From the NCBI RefSeq assembly GCF_019207025.1, contig NZ_JAEEGC010000053.1:1-64000 (forward strand): a stretch of 64,000 nt of DNA, read 5' to 3'. This document shows positions 46,129-56,138 of the stretch, one piece after another. This DNA is from Clostridium thailandense (GTDB lineage: Bacteria; Bacillota; Clostridia; Clostridiales; Clostridiaceae). Below the pieces are notes generated by a model that worked only from the letters and a program-made list of their open reading frames with translations, was not told the origin of the DNA and made no database searches. The translations under genes were made by a program, and so were the position numbers. Every line of letters starts with the position of its first letter. Within the stretch, counting starts at the first letter, position 1.

Positions 46129-47379
46129 CTAATCATAAATAATTTTCTCCAAATCATTTACAGTATTTTTATAACTGTCCAACCTTACAGTTTTTACTTC
46201 AATAAATTTATTATCGTCATTTATTAGCTTCCAACTAGGATACTCTTTTTCTTCTCCTAATGAAGGATATAATAATATGACTTTCTTCACTTGTTTATAA
46301 GCATTAGCATACGCATACATCTGATAGATATCGCTAACTTGGTATGAACTTTTTGAATTATATTCTACTGCTTTCCATTTTGTATCTATAATCATAAAAG
46401 GAATATTATTATCTTCTATAACAATATCAGGTTTTAAATTAAAGCTTTTTTTATTATTTTTTGTGTCTATCAATAAATAGTTTCTTTTATCTTGAGTTAT
46501 GGCTTTCTTATTATTCTTACAGCATAACATTTGTACTATCTTTCCTATATACTTCTCAAACAAATCGTTCATTTCAAATAGCATAGAAAAGCCATTTTTA
46601 CTTCCCGAACTATTTTCATTAGCTAAATTTAATAAAATAAACTTAGCTAATTGCAACACATTTGAAAATCTCTTATTCTGATTGTTAAGCTTTATATTAT
46701 TTATTATTTCATTACTCTTACTTTCATTACTTACATTACCTAGTATACTTAATGACTTCTTAGTCTTATTTTTAAGCTTAATATCTTGAACTTTATTTAA
46801 TATCTTTATACAAGCTAGTTTAAAAGTCTGATTCAATAAGTTATCATCACTGTATTCATCATAGCTACAGAAAATTTTTCCCTTTTTAAAGTTATTTTTT
46901 TTAATATGCTTATTAAACATTATCTTGCCTCTAACTACTTTTATGTTTTCTTCTTTATTGATGTAATCATGAAAATTTCCTTTATTGAGTTCTTTAATTA
47001 AAGAATCTAGATATTTATTTGCTATTAACTCTATTAAATTACATTTTTCTATATTAGAGTCTATAGAGTTGTCTATACTTAGTTCAATGTCACTGCATTT
47101 TGATAGCATATCTAATAAGATCTTTTTATCTTGCTTTTCATCATTACTTAATGATATCTTAGGTATAATTTCTATTGTAAAGTTGTTTATACTTATAATT
47201 CCTACATAATTTATAAATCTAAACTTGTTATGTTTTATATCTAAAGCATTTTTGTTTGCAGGTATAGTTTTTTCTAAATATTCTTGTAAATCTCTTAATT
47301 CATCTAAGCTTATCTTCTTTTGCCCATGTCCGATATAAATATATTCAAAAGCTTCCTTTACACATATGTATTTATTCAT
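46129..47379 (-). CDS. mcrC: McrC-type nuclease subunit of type IV restriction system
   Basis: A 416-residue protein of the McrC family. The N-terminal half contains FRFINYVGIISINNFTIEIIPKIS. The C-terminal PD-(D/E)XK core is FNLKPDIVIEDNNIPFMIIDTKWK, followed by SYQVSDIYQMYAYANAYK and LLYPSLGEE, all typical of McrC. It cleaves DNA when driven by McrB GTPase on modified-cytosine DNA in the model system. It overlaps mcrB by eight bases and follows it in the operon. Confidence 0.9.
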   Translation of the reverse strand: MNKYICVKEAFEYIYIGHGQKKISLDELRDLQEYLEKTIPANKNALDIKHNKFRFINYVGIISINNFTIEIIPKISLSNDEKQDKKILLDMLSKCSDIELSIDNSIDSNIEKCNLIELIANKYLDSLIKELNKGNFHDYINKEENIKVVRGKIMFNKHIKKNNFKKGKIFCSYDEYSDDNLLNQTFKLACIKILNKVQDIKLKNKTKKSLSILGNVSNESKSNEIINNIKLNNQNKRFSNVLQLAKFILLNLANENSSGSKNGFSMLFEMNDLFEKYIGKIVQMLCCKNNKKAITQDKRNYLLIDTKNNKKSFNLKPDIVIEDNNIPFMIIDTKWKAVEYNSKSSYQVSDIYQMYAYANAYKQVKKVILLYPSLGEEKEYPSWKLINDDNKFIEVKTVRLDSYKNTVNDLEKIIYD

Positions 47380-49282
47380 AGATTTTTCTCAACTCTACCG
47401 CTGTTATTTCATCTTTAATATAATATCTATTCTGTGTATTAAATCCGTACTCAGCGTTATTTTTAAATAAGTACTCGGGATTAAGTTCCTCTTTGTATAT
47501 TATATAATCACCATCTTTAGAACTTCCTACCCCACCTAAGATTAAACCAATTTTATCCCATTCCTCATAGAAATATTCCTGCAACAATGGAATTATTTTA
47601 TATAAAATAACCCGAGCTATGTCATCTAAACAACTACACCCTATAAAATACGCATGTCCTATCATATGGTCTCTATCATACAAATACTCTATTCTATCAT
47701 TAATTTTCTTAAGTAGTTCACATAAATCTATCCCATCTACTACTGATAATATATTTTCATCTGGCATAATTTCTCTAAACCTAAACCTTCTCCTTAGAGC
47801 AATATCAATAGGTGCTATTGATTTATCAGAAGAATTCATAGTGCCAATAAAATGTAAATTAGGAGGCAATGTGAAATCTTCCTTAGAATATGGCAGTTTT
47901 AAAACAACTTCATTTTCACTTCCTAGTCTCTTATCTTCCTCTAATAATGTGAATGCCTCACCAAATATTTTTGATATATTCCCTCTATTTATCTCATCTA
48001 TAACTAAAACATATTGATCGCAATTTAAAAAATCAAACTTACTACTATCATTAATATATCTTAATACAAGTTCCTTTTTCTGCTCATTAGATATATTATT
48101 TTTAGCTTCACAACTTAATTCTTCTATTAAATCCGCCTTCAATTCATAAGTCAAACCTTCAAACATTGCATCTATAGCAATTTGCTTTAATAAACCATCT
48201 TCTAAAGTAAAATTCCCTTCATCATTTGGTCTTAAACCTTCAATAAATTCTTCATATCCATAAGATTGATGAAATGTACAAAATCTTACTTTATTATCAA
48301 CTTGCAACCTTCTTAATTCATTATGTAATTCTTTTCTATTTTCTTTAAGTTTTTCATATTTAGATATAGAAATAATTTTTAAAACTTCATTGTCTATATT
48401 ATATGTTTTTCCCGTTCCTGGTGGACCATAAAATATTATATTTTTATGAGTTCTTATGTTCTTATTTATTAAATCTTCACCATATTCATACTCATATATA
48501 TCTATGAGTGCACTATATTCATAGTTATTACATTTACTAGATATTAAATCTAATACTATCCTCTTGTCATTATCCAGATAAACCTCCTTTACTTTACATA
48601 TTACTCTTCTACATTCAAATTTATCTCTTTTAGATATAAACTCACCAAGTAAAAAATCTCCCTTTGAAAAATTCTTTACTTCTTCGAGAACCTCATTATT
48701 TCCATATTTTAATTTATTTAGATTAATTATTATTTCATTACTATCATTTTCTTGAATATTTTCTAAACCAAAGTACTTCATTCTAATAAAGAAGTTGTTA
48801 TATTGATCACTTAACTTTTCAAAGTCCTTTAAATACTTAAAATCTTTCATATCATTAATCTTATTTATCTTATAACAATCCACTATATCACATTTCTCAA
48901 ATAATCTAGTTCTTCGCTCTATAATATTAATTGGTAATATATGTCCTTTTCCCTGCTCAAACTTATATATATTTTTCAAATCATCCTTAATCTGTCCAAT
49001 AACACAATTATTTTCTCGATAAATTTTAGTTCCTTCTTCAGCAACTCTATTTAAATTCCATGCAACATAGTCGTTTTTAGACATTTTAATAAAATTATCT
49101 AAATCTAATTTAAATTTATGGCTTATATCTTTTCTACTATCTATATATTCACTTAAATCAAAATCCGATCCTAATCCCATTACAATTTTACCTTCATCAA
49201 AATATTTCTTATAACCACATGTATAATCCTCTGTAGTTATAATCCAACATTTTTTGTCTTTTAATATTGTATAATCTAGCAT
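47372..49282 (-). CDS. mcrB: McrB-type AAA+ GTPase with N-terminal recognition domain
   Basis: A 636-residue protein. Walker A is IIFYGPPGTGKTYNID (about residues 280-295), Walker B is YVLVIDEINRGNISKIFGEAF, and GTMNSSDKSIAPIDIALRRRFRF contains the MNxxD-like signature (here MNSSD) diagnostic for McrB-type GTP use. The first 200 residues (KCWIITTEDYTCGYKKYFDEGKIVMGLG) are a variable DNA-reading domain with an EVE/PUA-like look and decide which modification is recognised. It is the first gene of the McrBC pair. Confidence 0.88.
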   Translation of the reverse strand: MLDYTILKDKKCWIITTEDYTCGYKKYFDEGKIVMGLGSDFDLSEYIDSRKDISHKFKLDLDNFIKMSKNDYVAWNLNRVAEEGTKIYRENNCVIGQIKDDLKNIYKFEQGKGHILPINIIERRTRLFEKCDIVDCYKINKINDMKDFKYLKDFEKLSDQYNNFFIRMKYFGLENIQENDSNEIIINLNKLKYGNNEVLEEVKNFSKGDFLLGEFISKRDKFECRRVICKVKEVYLDNDKRIVLDLISSKCNNYEYSALIDIYEYEYGEDLINKNIRTHKNIIFYGPPGTGKTYNIDNEVLKIISISKYEKLKENRKELHNELRRLQVDNKVRFCTFHQSYGYEEFIEGLRPNDEGNFTLEDGLLKQIAIDAMFEGLTYELKADLIEELSCEAKNNISNEQKKELVLRYINDSSKFDFLNCDQYVLVIDEINRGNISKIFGEAFTLLEEDKRLGSENEVVLKLPYSKEDFTLPPNLHFIGTMNSSDKSIAPIDIALRRRFRFREIMPDENILSVVDGIDLCELLKKINDRIEYLYDRDHMIGHAYFIGCSCLDDIARVILYKIIPLLQEYFYEEWDKIGLILGGVGSSKDGDYIIYKEELNPEYLFKNNAEYGFNTQNRYYIKDEITAVELRKIYE

Positions 49283-49712
49283 ACTTCTCTCCTATCTAAT
49301 ACCTTATAGTTAAACAATAATAACTTTACTAAATAAAAAAATATATTTTTTTATTTACTTTCATACTAATTTTAAAATTTTACTGTATAAACACATTAAA
49401 TCATTTATTCAAAATAGCATAATACTATTCTTTTGATAAAATTATTTTCCTTTTAGCATGTTCAAATTTAAGATGCAATTTATAAGTTTTTCTTTATTAA
49501 TTTTATTTTTACTATTGTAAACTTCTTTTACTTTATAACTTTTCATTTTCTTCCAGTCATTAATCAAAATTTTTTTGCATTAAAATCATGTTTATCTTTG
49601 TATGTATTACTTACCTAATCCTAAACTAAATGTATATCTGTTCATTTCTTCGGCTTTAAATTGAATTGCGTTATATTTTTTAACACATTGAATAATCTCT
49701 TCTTCCAACCTA
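49283..49712. other. gap between the two McrBC-type loci with gene debris
   Basis: A+T-rich. On the minus strand, right after the DUF2357 gene but in another frame, it reads RLEEEIIQCVKKYNAIQFKA to TFSLGLGK-stop. Further on there is a 34-residue frame (49442-49546), MKSYKVKEVYNSKNKINKEK and LINCILNLNMLKGK. They look like ends of lost genes, and no family is assigned. Confidence 0.35.
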
Positions 49713-51446
49713 CTACAAAACTTTCTCAAAACTATCCAAATAAGATTCCCCAATAATCTCCCCCAAAAACTCCTCCATCAACCTACTAGCACTCGGCAAA
49801 AAAGGTATCCCCCCAATCCTCACCTTCTCAATACTCCTATACAACGGATGCTCACAATACTCCTCTTCATCCCCATAAGGAAAAAGCACAAAAGCCCCCA
49901 GTATACTTCTGTCAAACCTTCCATTCTCCTTATTTTCACACACAATAGCATCCCTATACTTATGCATAGTATTAATATCCTCTTCCTTAGGCCCTGGAGT
50001 TTTATACTTTTGATACTCACTGCCTTCTATAGGTCTATCAATCTTATACTTAGCATCAAATATGTAATTATAAGTCACCTCTCCACCAATCTTATCTATC
50101 GCTAAAACGTTATCAGGCTTTTGTCCTACAGTTTCTGAATGCATCTTTAAATTATAAGAAAGCACAAATCTTTCACCATTTACAGGATTTTCGTAAACGA
50201 CTCTGGATTCCTTACCTTTTTTCAGAGCCACAAAAACCCCATTATTCTTTACTTTTACTGTATCATTGGATATTAAGGTGTAATTTTTTCTAAGTATCTC
50301 ATTTATCTTTATAAAGCACCAATACTCATACAACAAAGGCAAATCCTTTATATTCAGCTTAAATAATTCTCCTTTTAAGGTTAGCCCCTTTTGCAGCATC
50401 AAATAGTATTTATAAACATCCTTATAACCTAAAGCCATTTTAAATACCATAGATGAATTTTCCCTAAACTCATATTCCCCTACATCCTTTAGAAAGGTAG
50501 ATATTAGATATCTGTTTATATCTTTTATAAAACTTTCTAACTGCACTACAAATAAGTCATCTATACCTCTTTCAAGCATCAAATATCTTTTTCTAAGCTC
50601 CTTCAGCTTAAATAAAATACCTTTAACAATGAACTTTAAAAACCTATTTTCATTAGTATCAACGGTTGCTCTCTTGTTAATCTGCAGTGCTTCCACAGGA
50701 AGCAGCTTGTTTCCTTTTTTAATAAGCTTTTCCGGCTTTTTCTCCAGCCACTTTATTGTTTCGTTAGTTACATTTTTTATCTTATGATAAGGTGCTATCT
50801 GCCTTTCATTAACAAGAGAATGGTGTGGCATTGCGACTATAATATTTAACGCTCTTTTAAGTTTTTCAAAGATATAGCTTAAAATATTGTAATATTCGCT
50901 TAAAGTAGTGCCATTACTTTTGATTAGTCCACCTATGGAATAAGTCCTTTTAAGAAAATCAAAGGCTAAATTATAAATCTCTTTATTTACATCATTTAAA
51001 AGGTTTATATAATCTTTTCTATAATCTATTTTTGTAGGAAATACTTCCACTGTTATAATAATGTGTTCTCTGCCATTAACCTTTATTACTAAATCTGATA
51101 AGCCTATGTCTCCTTTAAAACTTACAATACCGCTTAAGCTGCCGCTCCTGTTTTTAGTTATCTTATTTCTTATATCCTTGTTTTCATGGTAAAAGCCTAG
51201 TTCTATTTCCTTATCTTTTTTCTCTACGATTAATTCATATTTTTCATATTCAAAGAAATAGGCTTTTTCCGTATCAATTATTAAATTAATATCTTCTTCT
51301 TCATAAGCTATTTTAAAGCCTTTGCTGTCTGTGTCCTCATCTTTTATTTCTGAGTTCCTGTTTTTACCCTTTATAGTGAAGTATATTTTATCCGTTTCCA
51401 AACATAAAAGCTCTTCTTTTCCTCTACCAGAAGGTTGTAAATCCAT
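49713..51446 (-). CDS. DUF2357/PD-(D/E)XK nuclease (McrC-like) partner
   Basis: A 577-residue protein of the DUF2357 (PDDEXK_7) family. The nuclease core is visible in NVLAIDKIGGEVTYNYIFDAKYKID (about residues 445-470), followed by INTMHKYRDAIVCENK and GAFVLFPYG. The middle contains the family's ETIKWLEKKPEKLI...NENRFLKFIVKGILFKLKELRKRYL block. Proteins of this type replace McrC beside McrB-like ATPases. It overlaps the ATPase gene by 23 bases, so the two are expressed together as a second McrBC-type system. Confidence 0.85.
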   Translation of the reverse strand: MDLQPSGRGKEELLCLETDKIYFTIKGKNRNSEIKDEDTDSKGFKIAYEEEDINLIIDTEKAYFFEYEKYELIVEKKDKEIELGFYHENKDIRNKITKNRSGSLSGIVSFKGDIGLSDLVIKVNGREHIIITVEVFPTKIDYRKDYINLLNDVNKEIYNLAFDFLKRTYSIGGLIKSNGTTLSEYYNILSYIFEKLKRALNIIVAMPHHSLVNERQIAPYHKIKNVTNETIKWLEKKPEKLIKKGNKLLPVEALQINKRATVDTNENRFLKFIVKGILFKLKELRKRYLMLERGIDDLFVVQLESFIKDINRYLISTFLKDVGEYEFRENSSMVFKMALGYKDVYKYYLMLQKGLTLKGELFKLNIKDLPLLYEYWCFIKINEILRKNYTLISNDTVKVKNNGVFVALKKGKESRVVYENPVNGERFVLSYNLKMHSETVGQKPDNVLAIDKIGGEVTYNYIFDAKYKIDRPIEGSEYQKYKTPGPKEEDINTMHKYRDAIVCENKENGRFDRSILGAFVLFPYGDEEEYCEHPLYRSIEKVRIGGIPFLPSASRLMEEFLGEIIGESYLDSFEKVL

Positions 51447-54141
51447 CTTTATTAAACCTCCACAACATCTTTAATATTTTTTCAGAGGAAATTGGATATT
51501 TGCATTTACTCTTTTCTTCACTACCTTCTTCAGTTTTTTTCTTATCTTCTTCTAAATACCTGCCCATTTTCTTTAAAATATCTTCATCTATATAGTCAGA
51601 AGCAAAGATACTTTTATCTATTTTGGAGCAGTATATAAATAGTTGTATCAAAGATTTTTCTATTTCTTCGCTGCTGCCTCCAATTCTAGGCAATATCTTT
51701 TGTTTTATTGCATAATCTAAAGCATTATCTAATTCCATAATTTCTTCATGTACCGCATATATAGCATAGAAAACCACTTCATCTCTAACTCTATAAGCAA
51801 ACTGCATATCACATTTTCCTAAAATTTTATTTATTTCTTTAAGTTCTTCTATTACATATTTAGCTGTGCTCTTCTTTTCTTTGCACTGAGCCATTTTTGT
51901 ATATTCTGAAAGCAAAAGAATATTTGAATAAATCTTAGGAGGTAATTCCTCTTCCTCTACATCAAAGTTATAGTCTAAATTAACTTCATTAAATTCTATG
52001 GTATTTGCTCTGTCCAATACCTTCTTACTAAAAGGAAAAGTTGTTTCATCCATATTTACTGTACCAATTATATATAAATTTTCTGGTATATATAAATCTC
52101 CAAAGCTTTTTATAGCTTCTAAGTCTCCACCAAAAAGCTCACTTCTTATAAGCTTGTCTGTCTTTACCTCTTCATCTTTTTTATCTCTTGTTTCCATTAT
52201 GGATAATATATCACTAAAGTAATATTCCACTCTAGCTAAATTCATTTCATCCAGACAAACAAAATAAGGTATTTCCTTGTGCTTTACAGCTTCTTTAATT
52301 ATATTAGTAAGTATTCCAGGCTGAAACTTACTCTCTATATTTCTATATCCTATTAACTCCGATGCATCAGACCAATCCGGTCTTACTGGTATTAAATTAT
52401 AGGTTCCATCTTCTCTAATAGCGCCTATAGCTTCTGCAAACAACTCCACTAGTTTACTTTTTCCAGTTCCAGAAATTCCATATAAAATAACAAAGGGCTT
52501 AGTTTTTAAAGATAAATATAAGTTTTTTATCATATCAATACTGTATTCATATCCCTTTGCTACTATGTATTTATAAATATAGTCAACTATATCCTTGCTT
52601 TCAAAATCTGCTTCTTCTAGTCTTGAAAGCTTATTTGATATTGCACTTTCTAATATATCAGTTTCCTCAGTCTTTACTGCTGCAATTTCTTCTATGACCT
52701 CTGAAGATTTTGGAGAACTGAATCCTAATATATTTTTAATAATCTCCTCTGCATTGTTAAAACCTTTTTCTGTTAACTCACTAAAGGCTTTTATAGATTT
52801 TGCTACATTAGATTTTTGTTCTATTTTTGTATCAAAGTCTTCAATGTATAGAGGATGGCTTAATATGTTAGTCCAGTTAACTCCTATCCTTTGTCTAAAG
52901 CTTCTAGTACCATCTTCTTTATCTATATCCACGCCATCATAAACAAATTTATTTTTATCTTCTTCTATGTAATATTCTTTAATTACCTCTCCCACTGCAA
53001 CTATTTGTTTGGGTGGAGCATAAGCTAAGATTTTGTCACCTATTTTAATTTCATTAGCTGTCTTCAAGGTTTGATTTATAACATTTGTCTTATCTAAATT
53101 AGGTATATAACTTACAGCTGCACATTCATTTTCTAAACAACACTGCCATACTTTTAGGTTTTTAGGACTGATATTATAAAGATAATGTTGTTTTGAACTC
53201 TTATCTCCTCCAAGACCTTTTTCTAAATAATATCTGTTAAGCTTATATTTCAGTATATCAATAAGCTCTTCTTTATCTTCCTCAGTAAGTTCCTTCCATA
53301 ACTCTTTGTTAAAGCTTAAATATTCAACTTCTTCTACATACTCTTTTAGTATATAGCCATTTCTGCTTATAACCTCATAAGAATTTCCATTCATTGTATC
53401 TCTTATTATCTTTAAACTTAAGCTATCTATATTCCTTTGAATTTCCGAATCATCAGTTTCTACTGGAAATCCTTGTTTATTTCTTTTAATGTACATATCT
53501 TTTATATAAGAACAAACATCCTCATATACAGCTTTGCCTTCAAAGTCTGAAAGTTCTAGTAATGCTATTAGCAAAACTATTTTATAAGACTTTTGATAGT
53601 TTCTATTTATACTTTCTTCTCTAGTTCCAATGTATTCAAAAAAATCCTCTTTTAATGACTTATTATTCTCTTCTAAGGGTTCATTTACTACATTTTCTTC
53701 TTCATGAAATTCGTAGTTATCATCAATAATCAACTCAACCCTAAAAGTATTTAATTTATCTGTTCTATAAAATTCTATATACTCTTGTGGCTTTTCTACA
53801 TTCGAATCTTCGTTGTATTTAAATATGTATTTATAACTTTTCGGTAGTTTTTCTATTATATAATTCTTAATTTCTTTTCTAAAAAGTAATTGATATGTAT
53901 CATCTCTTGTTTCAGATTTTGCATTTCTAAACAATGCTTTAAACTCTTTTCCATCAACATATATAGAAACTACTTCACTTTCATCTCTTTCCAAATACTG
54001 TCTATCTATAGCATTTAAATACTTGTATGCTTCTCCCTTTGGTATAGTTACGCCATACTTAAAAGTTGATTTATCTACCAACTTTCTGCCTAATATATTT
54101 TCTCCATTAATATCTATCCATCCACCTGATCTGCCTTCCAT
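51424..54141 (-). CDS. McrB-like AAA+ ATPase with EVE-like domain, second system
   Basis: A 905-residue protein. The first 300 residues are specific to this group and unrecognised (TFKYGVTIPKGEAYKYLNAI). Residues about 320-405 resemble an EVE/PUA-type modified-base reader (KVWQCCLENECAAV and GDKILAYAPPKQIVAVGEVI). The AAA+ domain has Walker A ILYGISGTGKSKLVELF (about 553-569), Walker B FVCLDEMNLARVEYYFSDIL and sensor IIGTVNMDETTFPFSKKVLDRA with the McrB-type NMDE motif. Its promoter block is shared with the SF1 helicase locus. Confidence 0.85.
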   Translation of the reverse strand: MEGRSGGWIDINGENILGRKLVDKSTFKYGVTIPKGEAYKYLNAIDRQYLERDESEVVSIYVDGKEFKALFRNAKSETRDDTYQLLFRKEIKNYIIEKLPKSYKYIFKYNEDSNVEKPQEYIEFYRTDKLNTFRVELIIDDNYEFHEEENVVNEPLEENNKSLKEDFFEYIGTREESINRNYQKSYKIVLLIALLELSDFEGKAVYEDVCSYIKDMYIKRNKQGFPVETDDSEIQRNIDSLSLKIIRDTMNGNSYEVISRNGYILKEYVEEVEYLSFNKELWKELTEEDKEELIDILKYKLNRYYLEKGLGGDKSSKQHYLYNISPKNLKVWQCCLENECAAVSYIPNLDKTNVINQTLKTANEIKIGDKILAYAPPKQIVAVGEVIKEYYIEEDKNKFVYDGVDIDKEDGTRSFRQRIGVNWTNILSHPLYIEDFDTKIEQKSNVAKSIKAFSELTEKGFNNAEEIIKNILGFSSPKSSEVIEEIAAVKTEETDILESAISNKLSRLEEADFESKDIVDYIYKYIVAKGYEYSIDMIKNLYLSLKTKPFVILYGISGTGKSKLVELFAEAIGAIREDGTYNLIPVRPDWSDASELIGYRNIESKFQPGILTNIIKEAVKHKEIPYFVCLDEMNLARVEYYFSDILSIMETRDKKDEEVKTDKLIRSELFGGDLEAIKSFGDLYIPENLYIIGTVNMDETTFPFSKKVLDRANTIEFNEVNLDYNFDVEEEELPPKIYSNILLLSEYTKMAQCKEKKSTAKYVIEELKEINKILGKCDMQFAYRVRDEVVFYAIYAVHEEIMELDNALDYAIKQKILPRIGGSSEEIEKSLIQLFIYCSKIDKSIFASDYIDEDILKKMGRYLEEDKKKTEEGSEEKSKCKYPISSEKILKMLWRFNKDGFTTFW

Positions 54142-54191
54142 AATTTCACCTGCTTGTAAAATATATTAATTATGTTTATATTAATTACTTC

Positions 54192-54210
54192 TTTGACATA
54201 AAATTTCAAA
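54192..54210. promoter_or_regulatory. shared operator/promoter block, copy 2
   Basis: TTTGACATAAAATTTCAAA, identical to 39898-39916. On the minus strand it follows TATAAT by only a base or two, where a repressor would cover the transcription start of the McrB-like operon. Confidence 0.6.
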
Positions 54211-54251
54211 TTATACCACTATTGTATAATATTATAGATATTTTTAACAGT

Positions 54252-54325
54252 AAAAAAATGGAGATATTTAGTATACAGTATGGATTTCTATATCAAAAAA
54301 TCTATACATTAACTACTTATCTCCA
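54252..54325 (-). terminator. terminator of the secreted repeat protein gene
   Basis: TGGAGATA (54259-54266) and TATCTCCA (54318-54325) arms with a long, partly paired loop; the minus strand continues TTTTTTTACTG. Confidence 0.7.
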
Positions 54326-54337
54326 TAATTATTTTGA

Positions 54338-55942
54338 TTAATTATTAATAGTAAAATTCATCTTCACTTTACGTTTAATATTTTTGTTATTCTTTGAATG
54401 AGCATTATCCAATATATATAAAGTATATTTTTCTCCTACAATGTATCCTCCCAGTGGTGGATACACTAAAATACTTTTTCTATTTTCTGAAATCTCTATT
54501 GGCACGTCTACTAAATTTCCTTTATTATCTTTTACTAAAACATTTTTCTTAGTTGTATCATCATAACCAACTTCCGAAGTAAAATTTACTGTCCACATTT
54601 TATTTTTATCTGCTATCTTATCATCAATTTTTCTAAAATCATCATCATTACTTGCTACTATTTTATTATATACTGCAAATTCTATATTATCTCTGTTTGA
54701 TGCTAATTTATTTACCACTATATTGACCTTCCCTTTTGGCGGTACTATTATTGATTTATCATAGCAGCTATCTTTCTGAACAGATATTGTTCCATCTTCT
54801 TTATAGCTTACAAAACTATAACTTGAATAATAATCAGCATTGGTTAATACTGTTAGATTATTTTGGGAATCCTCATTATCAAATTTATAGCTGTCTCCCT
54901 CCATAAGTTTTACATTGAAAAGGGCTGTATCTTTCCTTTGCTTTCCTGTTATACTTTTATCTCCTGCAAATTCCTCAGAGTCTTTGTTTGCAATCTTCTT
55001 TGCTGTTACTACTGCTTTTCCTCCTGCTGGTACAGTGATTTTATTGATAAAAAGCTGTATGTTTAATCCTTCATCTTTAATATTTCCTTTACTGTCAAAA
55101 GCAACATAATCAAAGGTTGAATTCATATCATAGTCAGTCATTAGCTGCTTTGAATTACTTAAGTCGCTATTATTAAATTCATAGCTTTCACCTTCCATTA
55201 ATTTTACATTAAACAATGCTGTATCACTAGCTTTTTTTCCACTTATACACTTGTCCCCTGCAAACTCTTCATAGTTTTTTCCAGATATTTTTTTTACTGT
55301 TACTATCGCTTTTCCTCCTGCTGGAACTACTATCTTATTTATGTAGAGCTGTACGTTTAATCCCGTTACTTTAAGATTTCCCTTACTATCATAAGTAGCA
55401 TAGTCAAAGGTTGAATTCATATCATAACCAGTCATTAGCTGCTTTGAGTTGCTTAAATCACTGTTATCAAATTCATAGCTGTCACCTTCCATAAGCTTTA
55501 CGTTGAACAATGCTGCATCATTGATTTCTTTACTACTTATACTTTTATCTCCACTAAACTTAATTGAGGTTTTACCAGATGAAAGTTTTTTCACAGTTAC
55601 AACTGCCTTTCCTCCTGAGGGTATTAATATTGTTTTATAATAAAGCTGAGTATTTAAAGCAGATTCTTTAACATTTCCTTTGTTATCATATGTAACATAG
55701 TCAAATGTTGAATATATATCATATTCAGCTGAAAGTTGTTTTGAATTTAATGAATCACTATTATCAAACTCATAGTTTTTTCCTTCATATAAATTAGCAG
55801 TAAATTGTGAATTATCCTCGGATACATAGACCAAGACATTATTATATTGCGTACTCTCTTTACTACTTGAGTTAGCTAATACACTGGTATTAGCTACTAA
55901 TAAGTAACCTATTAAAAGACTTGTTATAATTCTCTTATTCAA
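54338..55942 (-). CDS. secreted protein with four tandem ~80-residue repeats
   Basis: A 534-residue exported protein with a signal peptide (IITSLLIGYLLVANTSVLA). It contains about four beta-rich repeats of the form ALFNVKLMEGDSYEFDNSDL, then SKQLMTGYDMNSTFDY, then a KIVVPAGGKAIVTVKKI block, plus a degenerate copy at each end. Repeats 2 and 3 are nearly identical, also at DNA level, so copy number could change by recombination. The C-terminal 90 residues resemble an Ig-like or copper-amine-oxidase-type surface module (NMWTVNFTSEVGY, GGYIVGEKYTLYILDNAHS). No enzymatic motif is present. It is the only clearly secreted product inside the defence island. Confidence 0.75.
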   Translation of the reverse strand: MNKRIITSLLIGYLLVANTSVLANSSSKESTQYNNVLVYVSEDNSQFTANLYEGKNYEFDNSDSLNSKQLSAEYDIYSTFDYVTYDNKGNVKESALNTQLYYKTILIPSGGKAVVTVKKLSSGKTSIKFSGDKSISSKEINDAALFNVKLMEGDSYEFDNSDLSNSKQLMTGYDMNSTFDYATYDSKGNLKVTGLNVQLYINKIVVPAGGKAIVTVKKISGKNYEEFAGDKCISGKKASDTALFNVKLMEGESYEFNNSDLSNSKQLMTDYDMNSTFDYVAFDSKGNIKDEGLNIQLFINKITVPAGGKAVVTAKKIANKDSEEFAGDKSITGKQRKDTALFNVKLMEGDSYKFDNEDSQNNLTVLTNADYYSSYSFVSYKEDGTISVQKDSCYDKSIIVPPKGKVNIVVNKLASNRDNIEFAVYNKIVASNDDDFRKIDDKIADKNKMWTVNFTSEVGYDDTTKKNVLVKDNKGNLVDVPIEISENRKSILVYPPLGGYIVGEKYTLYILDNAHSKNNKNIKRKVKMNFTINN

Positions 55943-56138
55943 TTATAAATCCCCCTACTAATATAAAATGTTAAATAATAATCCCAAATTAGAGTAATAT
56001 ATACACATTATAACTTATTTTCACTTTTTTATCAAAATATAAGCTAAGACAAAAGAATTTCTCTTTGCAATAAAACTCAAAAATTGCACTCTCCCATCCA
56101 GATATGGTAAACTTGTCTAGAAGAGAGGTGTACCGAAA

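Noticed and set aside
54338-55942. Tandem DNA repeats as CRISPR-like array
   Set aside because: The repeat unit is about 240 bases, coding throughout and in one frame; it is a protein repeat. No CRISPR array or cas gene was seen in the window.
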